Below, piece by piece: positions 18,090-27,334 of a stretch of DNA of 64,000 nt. Every line of letters starts with the position of its first letter. The first letter of the stretch is position 1. The notes beneath the pieces are model-generated. The model was not told the DNA's origin. It searched no databases and saw only the letters and a list, made by a program, of their open reading frames with translations. The DNA lies in contig NZ_JANFNH010000032.1 of assembly GCF_024436055.1 (NCBI RefSeq), positions 1 to 64,000 on the forward strand, read 5' to 3'. A program made the translations under genes and the position numbers. The stretch is from Streptantibioticus rubrisoli. GTDB lineage: Bacteria; Actinomycetota; Actinomycetes; Streptomycetales; Streptomycetaceae.

Positions 18090-18758
18090 GTGCACGTCGT
18101 AATCATGGGCTGCGGACGAGTGGGGTCCACGCTCGCCCAGACCCTCGAACAGCAGGGTCATACGGTCGCCGTGGTCGACCAGGACCCGACGGCGTTCCGC
18201 CGTCTCGGGTCCGGGTTCGCGGGGCGCCGGGTGACCGGGGTCGGATTCGACCAGGACACCTTGCGCGAGGCCGGGATCGAGGAGGCCGGGGCGTTCGCCG
18301 CGGTCAGCAGCGGCGACAACTCCAACATCATCGCCGCCCGTGTGGCCCGCGAGATGTTCGGCGTGGAGAACGTCGCGGCCCGCATCTACGATCCCCGGCG
18401 GGCCGAGGTCTACCAGCGGCTGGGCATTCCCACGGTGGCCACGGTGCGGTGGACCGCGGACCAGATGTTGCGGCGTCTGCTGCCGTCGGGCGCCGAGCCG
18501 CTGTGGCGCGACCCCAGCGGCGCAGTGCAGTTGGCGGAGGTGCCCACCTCCGCCAAGTGGGTGGGCCAGCGGATCAGCAAGCTCCAGGAGGAGACCGGGG
18601 TGCGGGTGGCGTTCCTCACCCGGCTGGGCGAGGCGATGCTGCCGACCGCGTCCACGGTGTTGCAGGAAGGCGACCTGGTGCAGGTGATGATGCGCACCGA
18701 CGAGGTCGAGAAGGTCGAGGCGGCGTTCGCCGAGGGGCCCAAGGAGGGTCGTTCATGA
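18090..18758 (+). CDS. ceoB: CeoB/TrkA-type RCK K+ regulatory protein
   Basis: 222 residues. Rossmann NAD-binding RCK-N domain (HVVIMGCGRVGSTLAQTLEQ, acidic VVDQDP, then GDNSNIIAARVAREMFGVEN) and an RCK-C domain (EVPTSAKWVGQRISKLQEET). GTG 18090 is chosen over ATG 18063 since GGAAGGA sits 9 nt before it and the Rossmann fold begins there. RCK proteins gate K+ channels or transporters in response to nucleotides. It overlaps ceoC by ATGA and is divergent from kimA, so it may regulate that transporter. No Trk or Ktr membrane subunit is in view. Confidence 0.9.
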   Translation: MHVVIMGCGRVGSTLAQTLEQQGHTVAVVDQDPTAFRRLGSGFAGRRVTGVGFDQDTLREAGIEEAGAFAAVSSGDNSNIIAARVAREMFGVENVAARIYDPRRAEVYQRLGIPTVATVRWTADQMLRRLLPSGAEPLWRDPSGAVQLAEVPTSAKWVGQRISKLQEETGVRVAFLTRLGEAMLPTASTVLQEGDLVQVMMRTDEVEKVEAAFAEGPKEGRS

Positions 18759-19432
18759 GGGTCGCGATCGCCGGAGCCGGCGCGGTGGGGCGTTCCATCG
18801 CCGGGGAGCTCCTGGAGAACGGCCACGAGGTGCTGCTCGTGGACAAGAACCCGTCGTCCATCTCGGTGGAGCGGGTGCCGCAGGCCGAGTGGCTGCTGGC
18901 AGACGCCTGCGAGATCACCTCGCTGGACGAGGCGGCACTGCAGCGGTGCAACGTGGTCATCGCGGCCACCGGTGACGACAAGGTCAACCTGGTCGTCTCA
19001 CTGCTGGCCAAGACCGAGTACGGGGTGCCGCGGGTGGTGGCCCGGGTCAACAACCCCAAGAACGAGTGGCTGTTCAACGAGGCGTGGGGCGTGGATGTCG
19101 CCGTCTCCACGCCGCGGCTGATGTCGGCGCTCGTCGAGGAGGCGGTCAGCGTCGGCGACCTGGTGCGGCTGCTGCGCTTCAGCCAGGGCGACGCCAACCT
19201 GGTGGAGCTGACGCTTCCGCCGGACGCGGCGCTGGTGGGCACCCGGGTGGGCGATGTCGACTGGCCCACCGACACCTCGCTGGTGACGATCATCCGCGGC
19301 CACCGGGTACTCACTCCCGCCAGGGACGACGCGCTGGAGGCCGGTGACGAGCTGCTGTTCGTGGCCGCGCAGGACCGCGAGGAGCAGTTGGAGCAGTTGC
19401 TGTCGGTCTCCCGCACGGACACCGCGGGCTGA
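18755..19432 (+). CDS. ceoC: CeoC/TrkA-type RCK K+ regulatory protein, second copy
   Basis: 225 residues. RCK-N begins MRVAIAGAGAVGRSIAGELL with VLLVDKNP, and ATGDDKVNLVVSLLAKTEYG lines the nucleotide pocket. RCK-C is about residues 140-218, with EAGDELLFVAAQ near its end. AAGGAGGG precedes the ATG, and the start overlaps the ceoB stop by 4 nt, so the two are translationally coupled and probably form a hetero-oligomer. In M. tuberculosis CeoB and CeoC are likewise paired. Confidence 0.9.
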   Translation: MRVAIAGAGAVGRSIAGELLENGHEVLLVDKNPSSISVERVPQAEWLLADACEITSLDEAALQRCNVVIAATGDDKVNLVVSLLAKTEYGVPRVVARVNNPKNEWLFNEAWGVDVAVSTPRLMSALVEEAVSVGDLVRLLRFSQGDANLVELTLPPDAALVGTRVGDVDWPTDTSLVTIIRGHRVLTPARDDALEAGDELLFVAAQDREEQLEQLLSVSRTDTAG

Positions 19433-19448
19433 GCCCACAGACGGCGAC

Positions 19449-19478
19449 GGGGTCCGGAACCACTCGGTTCCGGACCCC
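19449..19478. terminator. Bidirectional hairpin between ceoC and the DUF3159 gene
   Basis: Perfect 12-bp arms, GGGGTCCGGAAC at 19449-19460 and its complement at 19467-19478, with a 6-nt loop between convergent genes. Confidence 0.7.
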
Positions 19479-19577
19479 CTTCGTGCTGGGCGCGGGCGCT
19501 TCGGCCGTCGGCGTTCTGGGCGGTGGGCCGCTGCGGGGCCGGTGCCGTTGCGGGCCGTTCGCTCTCGGGGCGCCGAG

Positions 19578-20321
19578 TCAGGCGGCCCTGCCCTCCCGCT
19601 TGGCGCGCTCGGCGGCCTCTTCCGCCTCCAGTTCGGCGATCACGTCGATCGGCGGCGGCGCCTTGGCCAGGAAGATCCAGGTCAGGTAGACCGCGAGCAG
19701 GAACGGCGGGATACCGAGGGCGACCTTGACCCAGCCGAGCTGGGTGGCGTTGCCCCACCAGTACAGCGGGAAGAGGATCGCCGACTTGGCCAGCAGGATG
19801 CCGCCCCACGCCCAGCTGGCCTTGGTGTACGCCCGGAAGCGGCCGGGGTTGCGGGTCCGCCAGGACAGGTTCTCCCGCAGGATCGGGCCGAGCAGCACGC
19901 CGATCAGCGGGAAGCGGACCAGCGCCGAGACCACGTACGCCACCGCCAGGCCGAGCGTGTAGAGCATGCCCGGCAGGTAGAAGTTCTTGGCGTCGCCGGA
20001 GAGCATCGCGAAGAACGCGCCGAACGCGACCCCGAACACCCCGCTCAGCGCGTGCTTGAGGGTCTGCTTGCGGACCAGCCGGGCGATGGCCAGCACCAGG
20101 GTGAGCCCGAGGGCCGCGACCGCGGAGGCGGTGATGTCGTGCCGGACGGTGTAGACCGCCACGAAGACCAGGCCGGGGACGGTGGTGTCCACCATGCCCC
20201 ACACGCCGCCGAACGCCTCCAGCAGCGCCGCGTCGGCCGCCGCCTTGGACGCTGCGGCGTCGTCGTGCGGACGCTGCCCTTGGTCTACCTGCTGGTCGGT
20301 CCGCTTGTTGGTGAACGCCAC
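19578..20321 (-). CDS. DUF3159 integral membrane protein
   Basis: 247 residues, with roughly five to six membrane helices between 40 and 215 and a charged C-terminal tail (ELEAEEAAERAKREGRAA). It matches the actinobacterial DUF3159 family by LLEAFGGVWGMVDTTVPGLVF near the N-terminus and FLPGMLYT-like and WRTRNPGRFRAYTKASWAWG segments. Function unknown. GTG start with a GGAG 7 nt upstream. It follows the OB-fold gene after 3 bp and sits beside ceoBC, a conserved actinobacterial neighbourhood, which hints at envelope or ion homeostasis. Confidence 0.8.
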   Translation of the reverse strand: MAFTNKRTDQQVDQGQRPHDDAAASKAAADAALLEAFGGVWGMVDTTVPGLVFVAVYTVRHDITASAVAALGLTLVLAIARLVRKQTLKHALSGVFGVAFGAFFAMLSGDAKNFYLPGMLYTLGLAVAYVVSALVRFPLIGVLLGPILRENLSWRTRNPGRFRAYTKASWAWGGILLAKSAILFPLYWWGNATQLGWVKVALGIPPFLLAVYLTWIFLAKAPPPIDVIAELEAEEAAERAKREGRAA

Positions 20322-20324
20322 CGG

Positions 20325-20723
20325 CTACTCCTGTCCGACGGGACGCAGCTCGTACTTGGGGTTGAACAGCACCAGCCGACCGCGGTTCTGGGCGATCCGG
20401 CCGGAGGCGATGATCTTGCGCCCCGGTTCTATCCCGGCGATGCTGCGGCGGCCCAGCCACACCACATCGAGCGGGGCGGTGCCGTCGAACAGCTCCGCCT
20501 CCAGCGCGGGCACACCGGCCCGCGGTCGCAGCGTGACCGTCCGCAGCGTACCGGCCACGGTGACGATCTGGCGGTCCTGACAGTCCCTTATCCGGGTGCA
20601 TTCGGTCGGCGGCGTGTCCTTGCGCAGGTCCTCGGCGTGCTCGTCCTCCTGGGAGGCGGCGAGACGACCGAAGATCCGGCGCAGGCGACCGGCCGGCCGG
20701 TCCGGACGAGTGGCTCCACTCAT
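20325..20723 (-). CDS. OB-fold nucleic-acid-binding-like protein
   Basis: 132 residues. The C-terminal two thirds form an OB-fold: RQIVTVAGTLRTVTLRP, LEAELFDGTAPLDVVWLGRRS, IEPGRKIIASGRIAQNRGRLVLFNPKYEL. This resembles the tRNA-anti/OB domain. The N-terminus is basic and probably disordered. The ATG at 20723 has no clear Shine-Dalgarno and may be leaderless. It is in a tight operon with the DUF3159 gene. The partner nucleic acid or protein is unknown. Confidence 0.75.
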   Translation of the reverse strand: MSGATRPDRPAGRLRRIFGRLAASQEDEHAEDLRKDTPPTECTRIRDCQDRQIVTVAGTLRTVTLRPRAGVPALEAELFDGTAPLDVVWLGRRSIAGIEPGRKIIASGRIAQNRGRLVLFNPKYELRPVGQE

Positions 20724-20806
20724 ACAGGAAGGGTACCGGTCGCCACCTGGATACCGGCCACGGCTCGAAGCGGCAGCCGGTCTTCCGGGGGGACGCCGGT
20801 GCGGAC

Positions 20807-21559
20807 TCACGGCTCGAAGCGGTAGCCCATCCCAGGTTCCGTGATGAAGTGCTTGGGGTGGGCCGGGTCGGCCTCCAGCTTGCGGCGCAGCTGCGCCATG
20901 TAGACCCGCAGGTAGTTGGTCTCGGTGCCGTAGGCCGGTCCCCACACCTCCTGGAGCAGCTGCTTCTGGCTGACCAGCCGCCCGGTGCTGCGCACCAGGA
21001 CCTCCAGCAGGTGCCACTCGGTCGGGGTGAGGCGTACGTCGACGCCGTCCCGGTTGACCTTCTTCGCGGCCAGGTCGACGGTGAACGAGTCGGTCTCGAC
21101 CAGCACCGCCTCGTCCCCGTCGCCGGTGGGCTGGGAGCGGCGGACCGCGGCGCGCAACCGGGCCAGCAGCTCGTCCATGCCGAACGGCTTGGTGACGTAG
21201 TCGTCCGCACCGGCGTCCAGCGCCTCGACCTTCTCGTCGGAGGCCTGCCGCGCGGAGAGCACGATGATCGGCACCCGGGTCCAGCCGCGCAGGCCCTTGA
21301 TGACCTCGGCGCCGTCCATGTCGGGCAGACCGAGGTCGAGCACGATCACGTCGGGATGGCGGGCCGCCGCCAGTTGCAGCGCGGTAGCGCCGTCGGGTGC
21401 GGCGTCCACTTCGTACTTGCGGGCCCGCAGGTTGATCACGAGCGCACGGACGATCTGCGGCTCGTCGTCAACCACGAGCACCCTGACGGGGGGCCGGGTC
21501 TGCCCGCCGGAGGGCTGCGGCATGGAACCTGCCTTTCGGGTCATGAGGCGGCCACTCAT
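20807..21559 (-). CDS. kdpE: KdpE, OmpR-family response regulator of kdp expression
   Basis: 250 residues. Receiver domain with acidic DDEP, phospho-acceptor Asp in VIVLDLGLPDMDG, Ser/Ala switch LSARQ and Lys in YVTKPFGMDEL. A C-terminal winged helix follows (LTPTEWHLLEVLVRSTGRLV, YLRVYMAQLRRKLE, GMGYRFEP). It overlaps the end of the canonical kdpD by 4 nt with GGAGG 7 nt before the ATG; a second start at 21523 would drop 12 residues. It is the only response regulator near either kdp operon, so it probably drives both. Confidence 0.93.
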   Translation of the reverse strand: MSGRLMTRKAGSMPQPSGGQTRPPVRVLVVDDEPQIVRALVINLRARKYEVDAAPDGATALQLAAARHPDVIVLDLGLPDMDGAEVIKGLRGWTRVPIIVLSARQASDEKVEALDAGADDYVTKPFGMDELLARLRAAVRRSQPTGDGDEAVLVETDSFTVDLAAKKVNRDGVDVRLTPTEWHLLEVLVRSTGRLVSQKQLLQEVWGPAYGTETNYLRVYMAQLRRKLEADPAHPKHFITEPGMGYRFEP

Positions 21560-24099
21560 GAGGTGGCCTCCGCCGGAAGCTGGGGGGCGGTCGGCTGCGC
21601 GGTGGCCGCCGCCTGGAGGGTGAGGACCATGGTCAGGCCGCCACCGGGAGTGTCGTCGGCGACGAGCGTGCCGCCCATCGCCTCGGCGAAGCCGCGGGCC
21701 ACCGCGAGGCCGAGGCCCACTCCGGCGCCGCGCGGAGCGTCACCGTACCGCTGGAAGGGCGCGAAGATCCTGTCCTTGGCGTGTTCCGGAACGCCGGGCC
21801 CCCGGTCGACGACGCGCAGTTCGACCCGGCCGCCGAGGGCGCTGGCCGCGACCAGTACGCGCTCGTCGGGCGGGCTGTACTTGACCGCGTTCTCCACCAC
21901 GTTGGCGACCACCCGCTCCAGCAGCCCGGGGTCGGCGAAGATCATCGGAAGCGTCTCGGGGATGTCCAGGGTGACCGACTCCGGCGGTACGCCGCCGAGC
22001 GCCATCGGGACGACCTCGTCCAGGTCGACCTCGTGCATCAGCGGGGTGACGGTGCCGGTCTGCAGCCGGGACATGTCCAGCAGGTTGCCGACCAGGTGGT
22101 CGAGTTTGTCGGCGCCGTCCTCGATGCCTTCGAGGAGTTCGGCCTCGTCCTCGGGCGACCAGGCCACGTCGTCGGAGCGCAGCGAGGAGACGGCGGCCTT
22201 GATGGCGGCCAGCGGGGTGCGCAGGTCGTGGGAGACGGCGGCGAGCAGCGCGGTGCGGATCCGGTTGCCCTCGGCGAGCTCCCTGGCCTGCTCGGCCTCG
22301 CCCAGCAGGCGCTGGCGGTCCAGGATGCCCGCGGCCTGCGCGGCGAACGCGGAGAGAAGTCGGCGGTCCTCGGCGGGCAGCACCCGGCCGGTGAGCGCCA
22401 GCGACATGTGGTCGCCGACCGGCACCTCGACGTCGGCGTCGTCCGGTCGGCCGCACGGGGTCGGGCCGACGCTGCCCGCGCAGGTCCACGGCCCGTACTC
22501 GTCGGCCCGCTCCAGCAGTGCCACCGACTCCATGGCGAAGGTCTCCCTGACCCGCTCCAGCAGCGCGTCCAGCGAGGACTCGCCGCGCAGCACGCTGCCC
22601 GCGAGCAGCGACAGTATCTCCGCCTCCGCGCGCAGCCGGGCCGCCTGGTGGGTGCGGCGGGCGGCCAGGTCGACCACCGAGGCGACCGATATGGCCACCG
22701 CGACGAAGACCACCTCGGCGACGATGTTGTGCGGGTCGTTGATGGTCAGGGTGTGGATCGGCGGCGTGAAGTAGTAGTTCAGCAGCAGCGATCCGCTCGC
22801 CGCCGAGGCCAGTGCCGGGAGCATGCCGCCGATCAGCGCCGCCGCCACGGTCAGGGACAGGTACAGCAGCATGTCGTTGGCGAGTCCGAGGCCGGGGTGG
22901 ACCATGTTCAGCAGCAGCGTCAGCAGTACCGCGCCGCCGCAGCCGACCAGCCAGCCCAGTGCCTTGCGGCCCTTGCCCAGCCGGGCGCCGCGCGCCATCG
23001 GCAGGCCGCGGCCCTTGGCGACCTCTTCGTGGGTGACGATGTGCACGTCGAGGTCGGGACCGGAGTCGCGGGCCACGGTGGCGCCGACGCCGGGGCCGAA
23101 GATGTACTGCCAGCTCTTGCGGCGGCTGGAGCCGAGCACGATCTGGGTGGCGTTGACGCCTCGGGCGAAGTCGAGCAGCGCGGTGGGGATGTCGTCGCCC
23201 ACCACGTGGTGGAACGATCCGCCGAGGTCTTCCACGAGGGTGCGCTGTACCGCCAGCTCCTTGGGCGAGCCAGCCGCCAGGCCGTCGCTCCGGGCGACGT
23301 ACACCGCCAGGATCTCGCCGCCGGAGCCCTTGGCGGCCATCCGGGCGGCCCGGCGTATCAGCGTGCGGCCCTCGGGGCCGCCGGTCAGACCGACGACGAT
23401 GCGCTCACGGGCCTGCCAGATGGAGGAGACCCGGTGCTCGGCGCGGTACTGCCGCAGGTACTCGTCCACCCGGTCGGCGACCCACAGCAGCGCCAGTTCG
23501 CGCAGCGCGGTGAGGTTGCCAGGCCGGAAGTAGTTCGACAGGGCCGCGTCGACCTTGTCCGGCTTGTAGACGTTGCCGTGCGCCATGCGGCGGCGCAGCG
23601 CCTGCGGCGACATGTCGACCAGTTCGATCTGGTCGGCCCTGCGCACCACCTCGTCGGGCAGCGTCTCCTGCTGGCGCACCCCGGTGATGGACTCCACGAC
23701 ATCGCCGAGTGATTCCAGGTGCTGGATGTTCACGGTGGAGACGACGTCGATGCCCGCCTCCAGCAGCTCCTCGATGTCCTGCCACCGCTTGGCGTTTCGG
23801 CTGCCGGGGATGTTGGTGTGCGCCATCTCGTCGACGAGGGCGACCTTCGGCCGCCGGGCCAGCACCGCGTCCACGTCCATCTCGGTGAACGTGGCGCCGC
23901 GGTACTCGATCTCGCGGCGCGGCACGAACTCCAGGCCGTGCAGCATCACCTCGGTGCGCGGGCGGTCGTGGTGCTCGACGAGGCCGACCACGACGTCCGT
24001 GCCCCGCTCCAGGCGCCGGTGCGCCTCGGAGAGCATCGCGTAGGTCTTGCCCACACCGGGGGCCGCCCCCAGGTAGATGCGCAGTTTGCCGCGTGCCAT
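21556..24099 (-). CDS. kdpD: KdpD, canonical K+/turgor sensor histidine kinase
   Basis: 847 residues. KdpD domain with Walker A (MARGKLRIYLGAAPGVGKT), USP domain (about 230-360), four membrane helices (about 395-490), GAF-like region, then a complete kinase: H-box LLAAVSHDLRTPLAA, N-box VVENAVKYSPP, G1 VDRGPGVPEH, G2 GVGLGLAVARGFAEAMGG. KdpD kinases respond to K+ and ionic strength, and in some bacteria the USP domain binds c-di-AMP. ATG 24099 is chosen because it aligns with the start of the other KdpD; a GTG at 24135 is an alternative. It is coupled to kdpE, but both kdp structural operons are kilobases away. Confidence 0.93.
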   Translation of the reverse strand: MARGKLRIYLGAAPGVGKTYAMLSEAHRRLERGTDVVVGLVEHHDRPRTEVMLHGLEFVPRREIEYRGATFTEMDVDAVLARRPKVALVDEMAHTNIPGSRNAKRWQDIEELLEAGIDVVSTVNIQHLESLGDVVESITGVRQQETLPDEVVRRADQIELVDMSPQALRRRMAHGNVYKPDKVDAALSNYFRPGNLTALRELALLWVADRVDEYLRQYRAEHRVSSIWQARERIVVGLTGGPEGRTLIRRAARMAAKGSGGEILAVYVARSDGLAAGSPKELAVQRTLVEDLGGSFHHVVGDDIPTALLDFARGVNATQIVLGSSRRKSWQYIFGPGVGATVARDSGPDLDVHIVTHEEVAKGRGLPMARGARLGKGRKALGWLVGCGGAVLLTLLLNMVHPGLGLANDMLLYLSLTVAAALIGGMLPALASAASGSLLLNYYFTPPIHTLTINDPHNIVAEVVFVAVAISVASVVDLAARRTHQAARLRAEAEILSLLAGSVLRGESSLDALLERVRETFAMESVALLERADEYGPWTCAGSVGPTPCGRPDDADVEVPVGDHMSLALTGRVLPAEDRRLLSAFAAQAAGILDRQRLLGEAEQARELAEGNRIRTALLAAVSHDLRTPLAAIKAAVSSLRSDDVAWSPEDEAELLEGIEDGADKLDHLVGNLLDMSRLQTGTVTPLMHEVDLDEVVPMALGGVPPESVTLDIPETLPMIFADPGLLERVVANVVENAVKYSPPDERVLVAASALGGRVELRVVDRGPGVPEHAKDRIFAPFQRYGDAPRGAGVGLGLAVARGFAEAMGGTLVADDTPGGGLTMVLTLQAAATAQPTAPQLPAEATS

Positions 24100-24240
24100 G
24101 GCTCCATCTTCGTATGCGGTGAACTGGTCTGGCACCTGACCTTACGGCTGGGGTTCACCACATAACGGACAGGTGGGGGCGTCCGGCACGGTATTGACGC
24201 GATTCTGACGACGCGCGCCGACCGGCCGCCCCCTGTCCGC

Positions 24241-26217
24241 TCAGACGCTGGTCAGCGACTCCCCCGCAGCCGGTTCACCGGCGGCGGTGCGGCCGAACCG
24301 CTCCTCCCGGCGCAGGGCCGAGTCCAGCAGGTAGGGAACGCTGATCACCATCACGCCGGAGGTGAACAGCAGCCGCGCCTTGAGGCGCAGCGCGCTCTGG
24401 TTGTGCAGGATGTGCTCCCACCAGCGGCCCAGCACGTACTCCGGGATCAGCACGGTGACCACGTCGCGCGGGCTCTCCCGGCGCAGGCCGCGTACGTACT
24501 CCATCACCGGCCTGGTGATCTCCCGGTACGGGGACTCCAGCACCTTCAGCGGTACGCCCATCTCGTGCGCCGACCACTTCTCGTTCAGCCGCTCCGCCGC
24601 TGCCGGGTCGACGGCCACGGTGACCGCCTCCAGGGTGTCCGGGCGCATCGACTGGGCGTAGCCCACCGCCCGCAGTGTGGGGGCGTGGATGGTGGAGACC
24701 AGCACCACGGCGTGGTTGCGGGACGGGCGCTCGGGGCGGGCGTCGGGAGTCACCTTCAACTCCTCGGCGACCCGCTCGTAGTGCCTGCGCACCGCCTTCA
24801 TGGCCAGGAACAGCGCGGGCATCGCGATGCAGACGATCCAGGCGCCATGCGCGAACTTGGTGATCAGCACGATCACCAGGACCAGCGCGGTGAGCGCGGC
24901 GCCCAGCGCGTTGATCGCCTGGGACCTGCGGATCCGGCGGCGGCCCGGGCCGTCGGTGGCGTCGGTGAGCTTGCTGCCCCAGTGCCGCACCATGCCCGCC
25001 TGGGACAGGGTGAAGGAGACGAAGACGCCGATGATGTAGAGCTGGATGATCTCGCTGAGGTCGGCGTCGAAGGCCACGATCAGACCCGCGGCGGCCAGTG
25101 CCAGCAGCACCACGCCGTTGGAGAAGACCAGGCGGTCGCCCCGGTTGTGCAACTGCCGCGGCAGGTACCGGTCCTGGGCGAGGATCGAGGCGAGCATCGG
25201 GAAGCCGTTGAACGCGGTGTTCGCGGCCAGGATCAGCACCGCGGCGGTGGCGGCCTGGACGAAGTAGAACAGCACGGTGACGTTGCCGAACGCCGCCTTG
25301 GCGATCTGCGCCAGCGCGGTCGGCGTGGACGTGCCCGCGGGCAGGCCGAGTTGGGTCGGGTCATCGGCGACGTGCACCTGGAAGACCATCGCCAGGATGG
25401 TGATGCCGACGAACATGGTGATCGCCAGCACGCCCATGACGAGCAGCGTCATGGCGGCGTTGCGGCTCTTGGGCTTCTTGAACGCCGGGACGCCGTTGCT
25501 GATCGCCTCGACACCGGTGAGCGCGGTACAGCCGGAGGCGAAGGCCCGAAGTCCCAGCAGGAGCAGGCCGATTCCGGCGTAGGTGCCGGTGGCGTGGATG
25601 GAAAGGTGCGCCGACTCCGCGCGGATGGTGTGCCCCATGAGCATGCGGGCGGCGGCGAACGCGAACATCACGTAGATGCTCAGCACGAAGGCGTACGTGG
25701 GTATCGCGAAGGCGCGCCCCGACTCCTTCATACCGCGCAGGTTCATCACGGTGAGCAGGGCGACGAAGGCGAGCGGGAGCAGCACCGCGTGCTTGCTCAA
25801 CCCCGGGAAGGCGGAGGTGATGGCGGCCACACCGGCCACCACCGACACCGCGACGGTCAGCACGTAGTCGACCATCAGCGCGCTGGCCGCGGTCAACGCC
25901 GCCGTGGGGCCGAGGTTCTCCGAGCTGACGACGTAGGCGCCGCCACCGCCTGGGTACGCGTAGCAGGTCTGCCGGTACGAGGCGACGACCACGACCAGCA
26001 GCAGGACGATCGCGGCACCCACCCACCAGGCGAGGTGGAGCAGGGCGGCGCCGCCGAGCGCCAGCACCATCAGGATCTCCTCGGTGGCGTACGCGACGGA
26101 GGAGAGCGGGTCGCTGCAGAAGACCGGAAGGGCCAGCCGCTTCGCCAGAAGCGTCTCTCCCATCTGCGCGGTGCGCAGCGGGCGGCCCAGCAGGAACTGC
26201 TTGGGGAGCATTGTCAC
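24241..26217 (-). CDS. kimA: KimA-type K+ importer (APC superfamily), copy 2
   Basis: 658 residues from the GTG at 26217. About 12 membrane helices, then a cytosolic C-terminal domain. It shares the KimA signature with copy 1: LPKQFLLGRPLRTAQMGETL, DPLSSVAYATEEILMVLA, SYRQTCYAYPGGGGAYVVS, VDYVLTVAVSVVAGVAAITS. Start chosen because AGGATC lies about 8 nt before GTG 26217; ATG 26211 and an upstream start are alternatives. It lies upstream of kdpDE on the same strand but with its own spacing. Substrate K+ is inferred from KimA similarity and from neighbours. Confidence 0.78.
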   Translation of the reverse strand: MTMLPKQFLLGRPLRTAQMGETLLAKRLALPVFCSDPLSSVAYATEEILMVLALGGAALLHLAWWVGAAIVLLLVVVVASYRQTCYAYPGGGGAYVVSSENLGPTAALTAASALMVDYVLTVAVSVVAGVAAITSAFPGLSKHAVLLPLAFVALLTVMNLRGMKESGRAFAIPTYAFVLSIYVMFAFAAARMLMGHTIRAESAHLSIHATGTYAGIGLLLLGLRAFASGCTALTGVEAISNGVPAFKKPKSRNAAMTLLVMGVLAITMFVGITILAMVFQVHVADDPTQLGLPAGTSTPTALAQIAKAAFGNVTVLFYFVQAATAAVLILAANTAFNGFPMLASILAQDRYLPRQLHNRGDRLVFSNGVVLLALAAAGLIVAFDADLSEIIQLYIIGVFVSFTLSQAGMVRHWGSKLTDATDGPGRRRIRRSQAINALGAALTALVLVIVLITKFAHGAWIVCIAMPALFLAMKAVRRHYERVAEELKVTPDARPERPSRNHAVVLVSTIHAPTLRAVGYAQSMRPDTLEAVTVAVDPAAAERLNEKWSAHEMGVPLKVLESPYREITRPVMEYVRGLRRESPRDVVTVLIPEYVLGRWWEHILHNQSALRLKARLLFTSGVMVISVPYLLDSALRREERFGRTAAGEPAAGESLTSV

Positions 26218-26373
26218 GGCCAGCGATCCTAGGCATGAATTCGGCCATGTGGTCACCCGAAAGAGGGATAAGCGCGTTAGGGATGCGTAAAGTTTTGGCC
26301 GATCTATGTATTCGTTACGTCAAACCTCTTGTGAGCGAAGTCTCATTCGGATAGTCATCCCCGCATGACGAAA

Positions 26374-26409
26374 GCCCCGGAGGCGCCGTGGTACCGGCGC
26401 CTCCGGGGC
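26374..26409 (-). terminator. Hairpin after the small ribosomal-protein-like gene
   Basis: Perfect 14-bp arms (GCCCCGGAGGCGCC at 26374-26387 and its complement at 26396-26409) with an 8-nt loop, about 20 bp beyond the stop of the 25-aa gene on the minus strand. Confidence 0.7.
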
Positions 26410-26429
26410 CTTGCCGTCGGCCTCGCCGG

Positions 26430-26507
26430 TCAGCGCTGACCGGCCTTCTTGCCGTGGTTGGCGGCTTTCTTCCTACGGGCCTTCCTCTTACGGGCTCGCT
26501 TGGACAT
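26430..26507 (-). CDS. 25-aa basic ribosomal peptide, bL37-like
   Basis: MSKRARKRKARRKKAANHGK plus five residues. It is extremely basic, with an ANHGK ending like the small actinobacterial ribosomal protein bL37 found in mycobacterial 50S structures, as I remember it. AGGAG lies 5 nt before the ATG and a strong terminator follows, so it is a genuine gene despite its size. It follows the SDR gene by 11 bp. Family assignment is from memory. Confidence 0.6.
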   Translation of the reverse strand: MSKRARKRKARRKKAANHGKKAGQR

Positions 26508-26518
26508 GCCTCTCCTGT

Positions 26519-27334
26519 TCAGGTGTGGGCGCCGACAAGCTGGTCGGCGAGCTTGTTCAGGCGCTTGACGGTGCGCTCCTCGGTGGCGGCCGAGGCGGGC
26601 TCGACGCGCTCGGAGCGGTCGTAGTAGGCGCCGTTGACGATCTCGGTGTCCGGGTCGCACAGCCGCACCACGTGCGCCGCGCCCTCGGCCGCGGGGACGC
26701 CCTCGTGCGCGTACAGCGGCAGCAGCGCGGTGTCGCAGTTGCCCGGGTGCACGCTGACCGCCTTGACCGCCGAGTCGGCGGCGAAGACGGTGAGCGCGAG
26801 CTGCGACTGGGCGTAGGCGGCCAGCCGGGAGTAGCGGCGGGCCCGGTTGGGGTCGCTCCAGGAGATCGACGCGGTGCGGTGCAGCGCGGAGGAGACGTTG
26901 ACCACCCTGCCGTTGGGAGAGGCGTTGAGCGGCCCTTCGAGTCGCCGGGTGAGCAGGTAGGCGGCGAGGAAGTTGACCTGGAAGGCGATCTCGTTGCCGT
27001 CGGCGGTGAGGGTGTGCCGTTCGGGGGCGGCCACCGCCGCGTTGTTGACCAGCACGTCCAGCCGCGGGTGGCTGTCGCGGATCCGGCGGGCCATCGCCTC
27101 CACCTCTTCTAGGCGGGTGAAGTCGGCGACGGCCGGGCAGAGCCGGGGCGGTTCGGCGCCCGCCGCGACCAGCCGGTCGATCGCCTCGCTGGCGGACTCG
27201 GCCGTGGGGGCGTGCACGATGACGGTGCAGCCCTGTTCGGCGAGCGACCGCGCGGTCTCCCAGCCGATCCCGGAGGTCGCTCCGGTGACGAGGGCCGTGC
27301 GGCCGGTGAACGGCGTGCTTGCGGTTTCGGACAT
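26519..27334 (-). CDS. Short-chain dehydrogenase/reductase
   Basis: 271 residues from ATG 27334 (MSETASTPFTGRTALVTGAT). Rossmann motif TGATSGIG, then NNAA (VLVNNAAVAAPE), the serine in VVNVSSALH and a YAQSQLA segment standing where SDRs normally have YxxxK. The usual lysine is Gln here, so classical catalysis is doubtful. It resembles retinol-dehydrogenase-like SDRs (HPGNCDTALLP). The start is set by domain boundaries; a longer frame back to 27436 is open, and the ribosome site is weak. Substrate unknown. Confidence 0.8.
   Translation of the reverse strand: MSETASTPFTGRTALVTGATSGIGWETARSLAEQGCTVIVHAPTAESASEAIDRLVAAGAEPPRLCPAVADFTRLEEVEAMARRIRDSHPRLDVLVNNAAVAAPERHTLTADGNEIAFQVNFLAAYLLTRRLEGPLNASPNGRVVNVSSALHRTASISWSDPNRARRYSRLAAYAQSQLALTVFAADSAVKAVSVHPGNCDTALLPLYAHEGVPAAEGAAHVVRLCDPDTEIVNGAYYDRSERVEPASAATEERTVKRLNKLADQLVGAHT

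Noticed and set aside
26218-26373. c-di-AMP (ydaO) riboswitch upstream of kimA copy 2, as found for KimA genes in Bacillus
   Set aside because: The conserved ydaO blocks are not found here, nor in the 17910-18089 region before copy 1.
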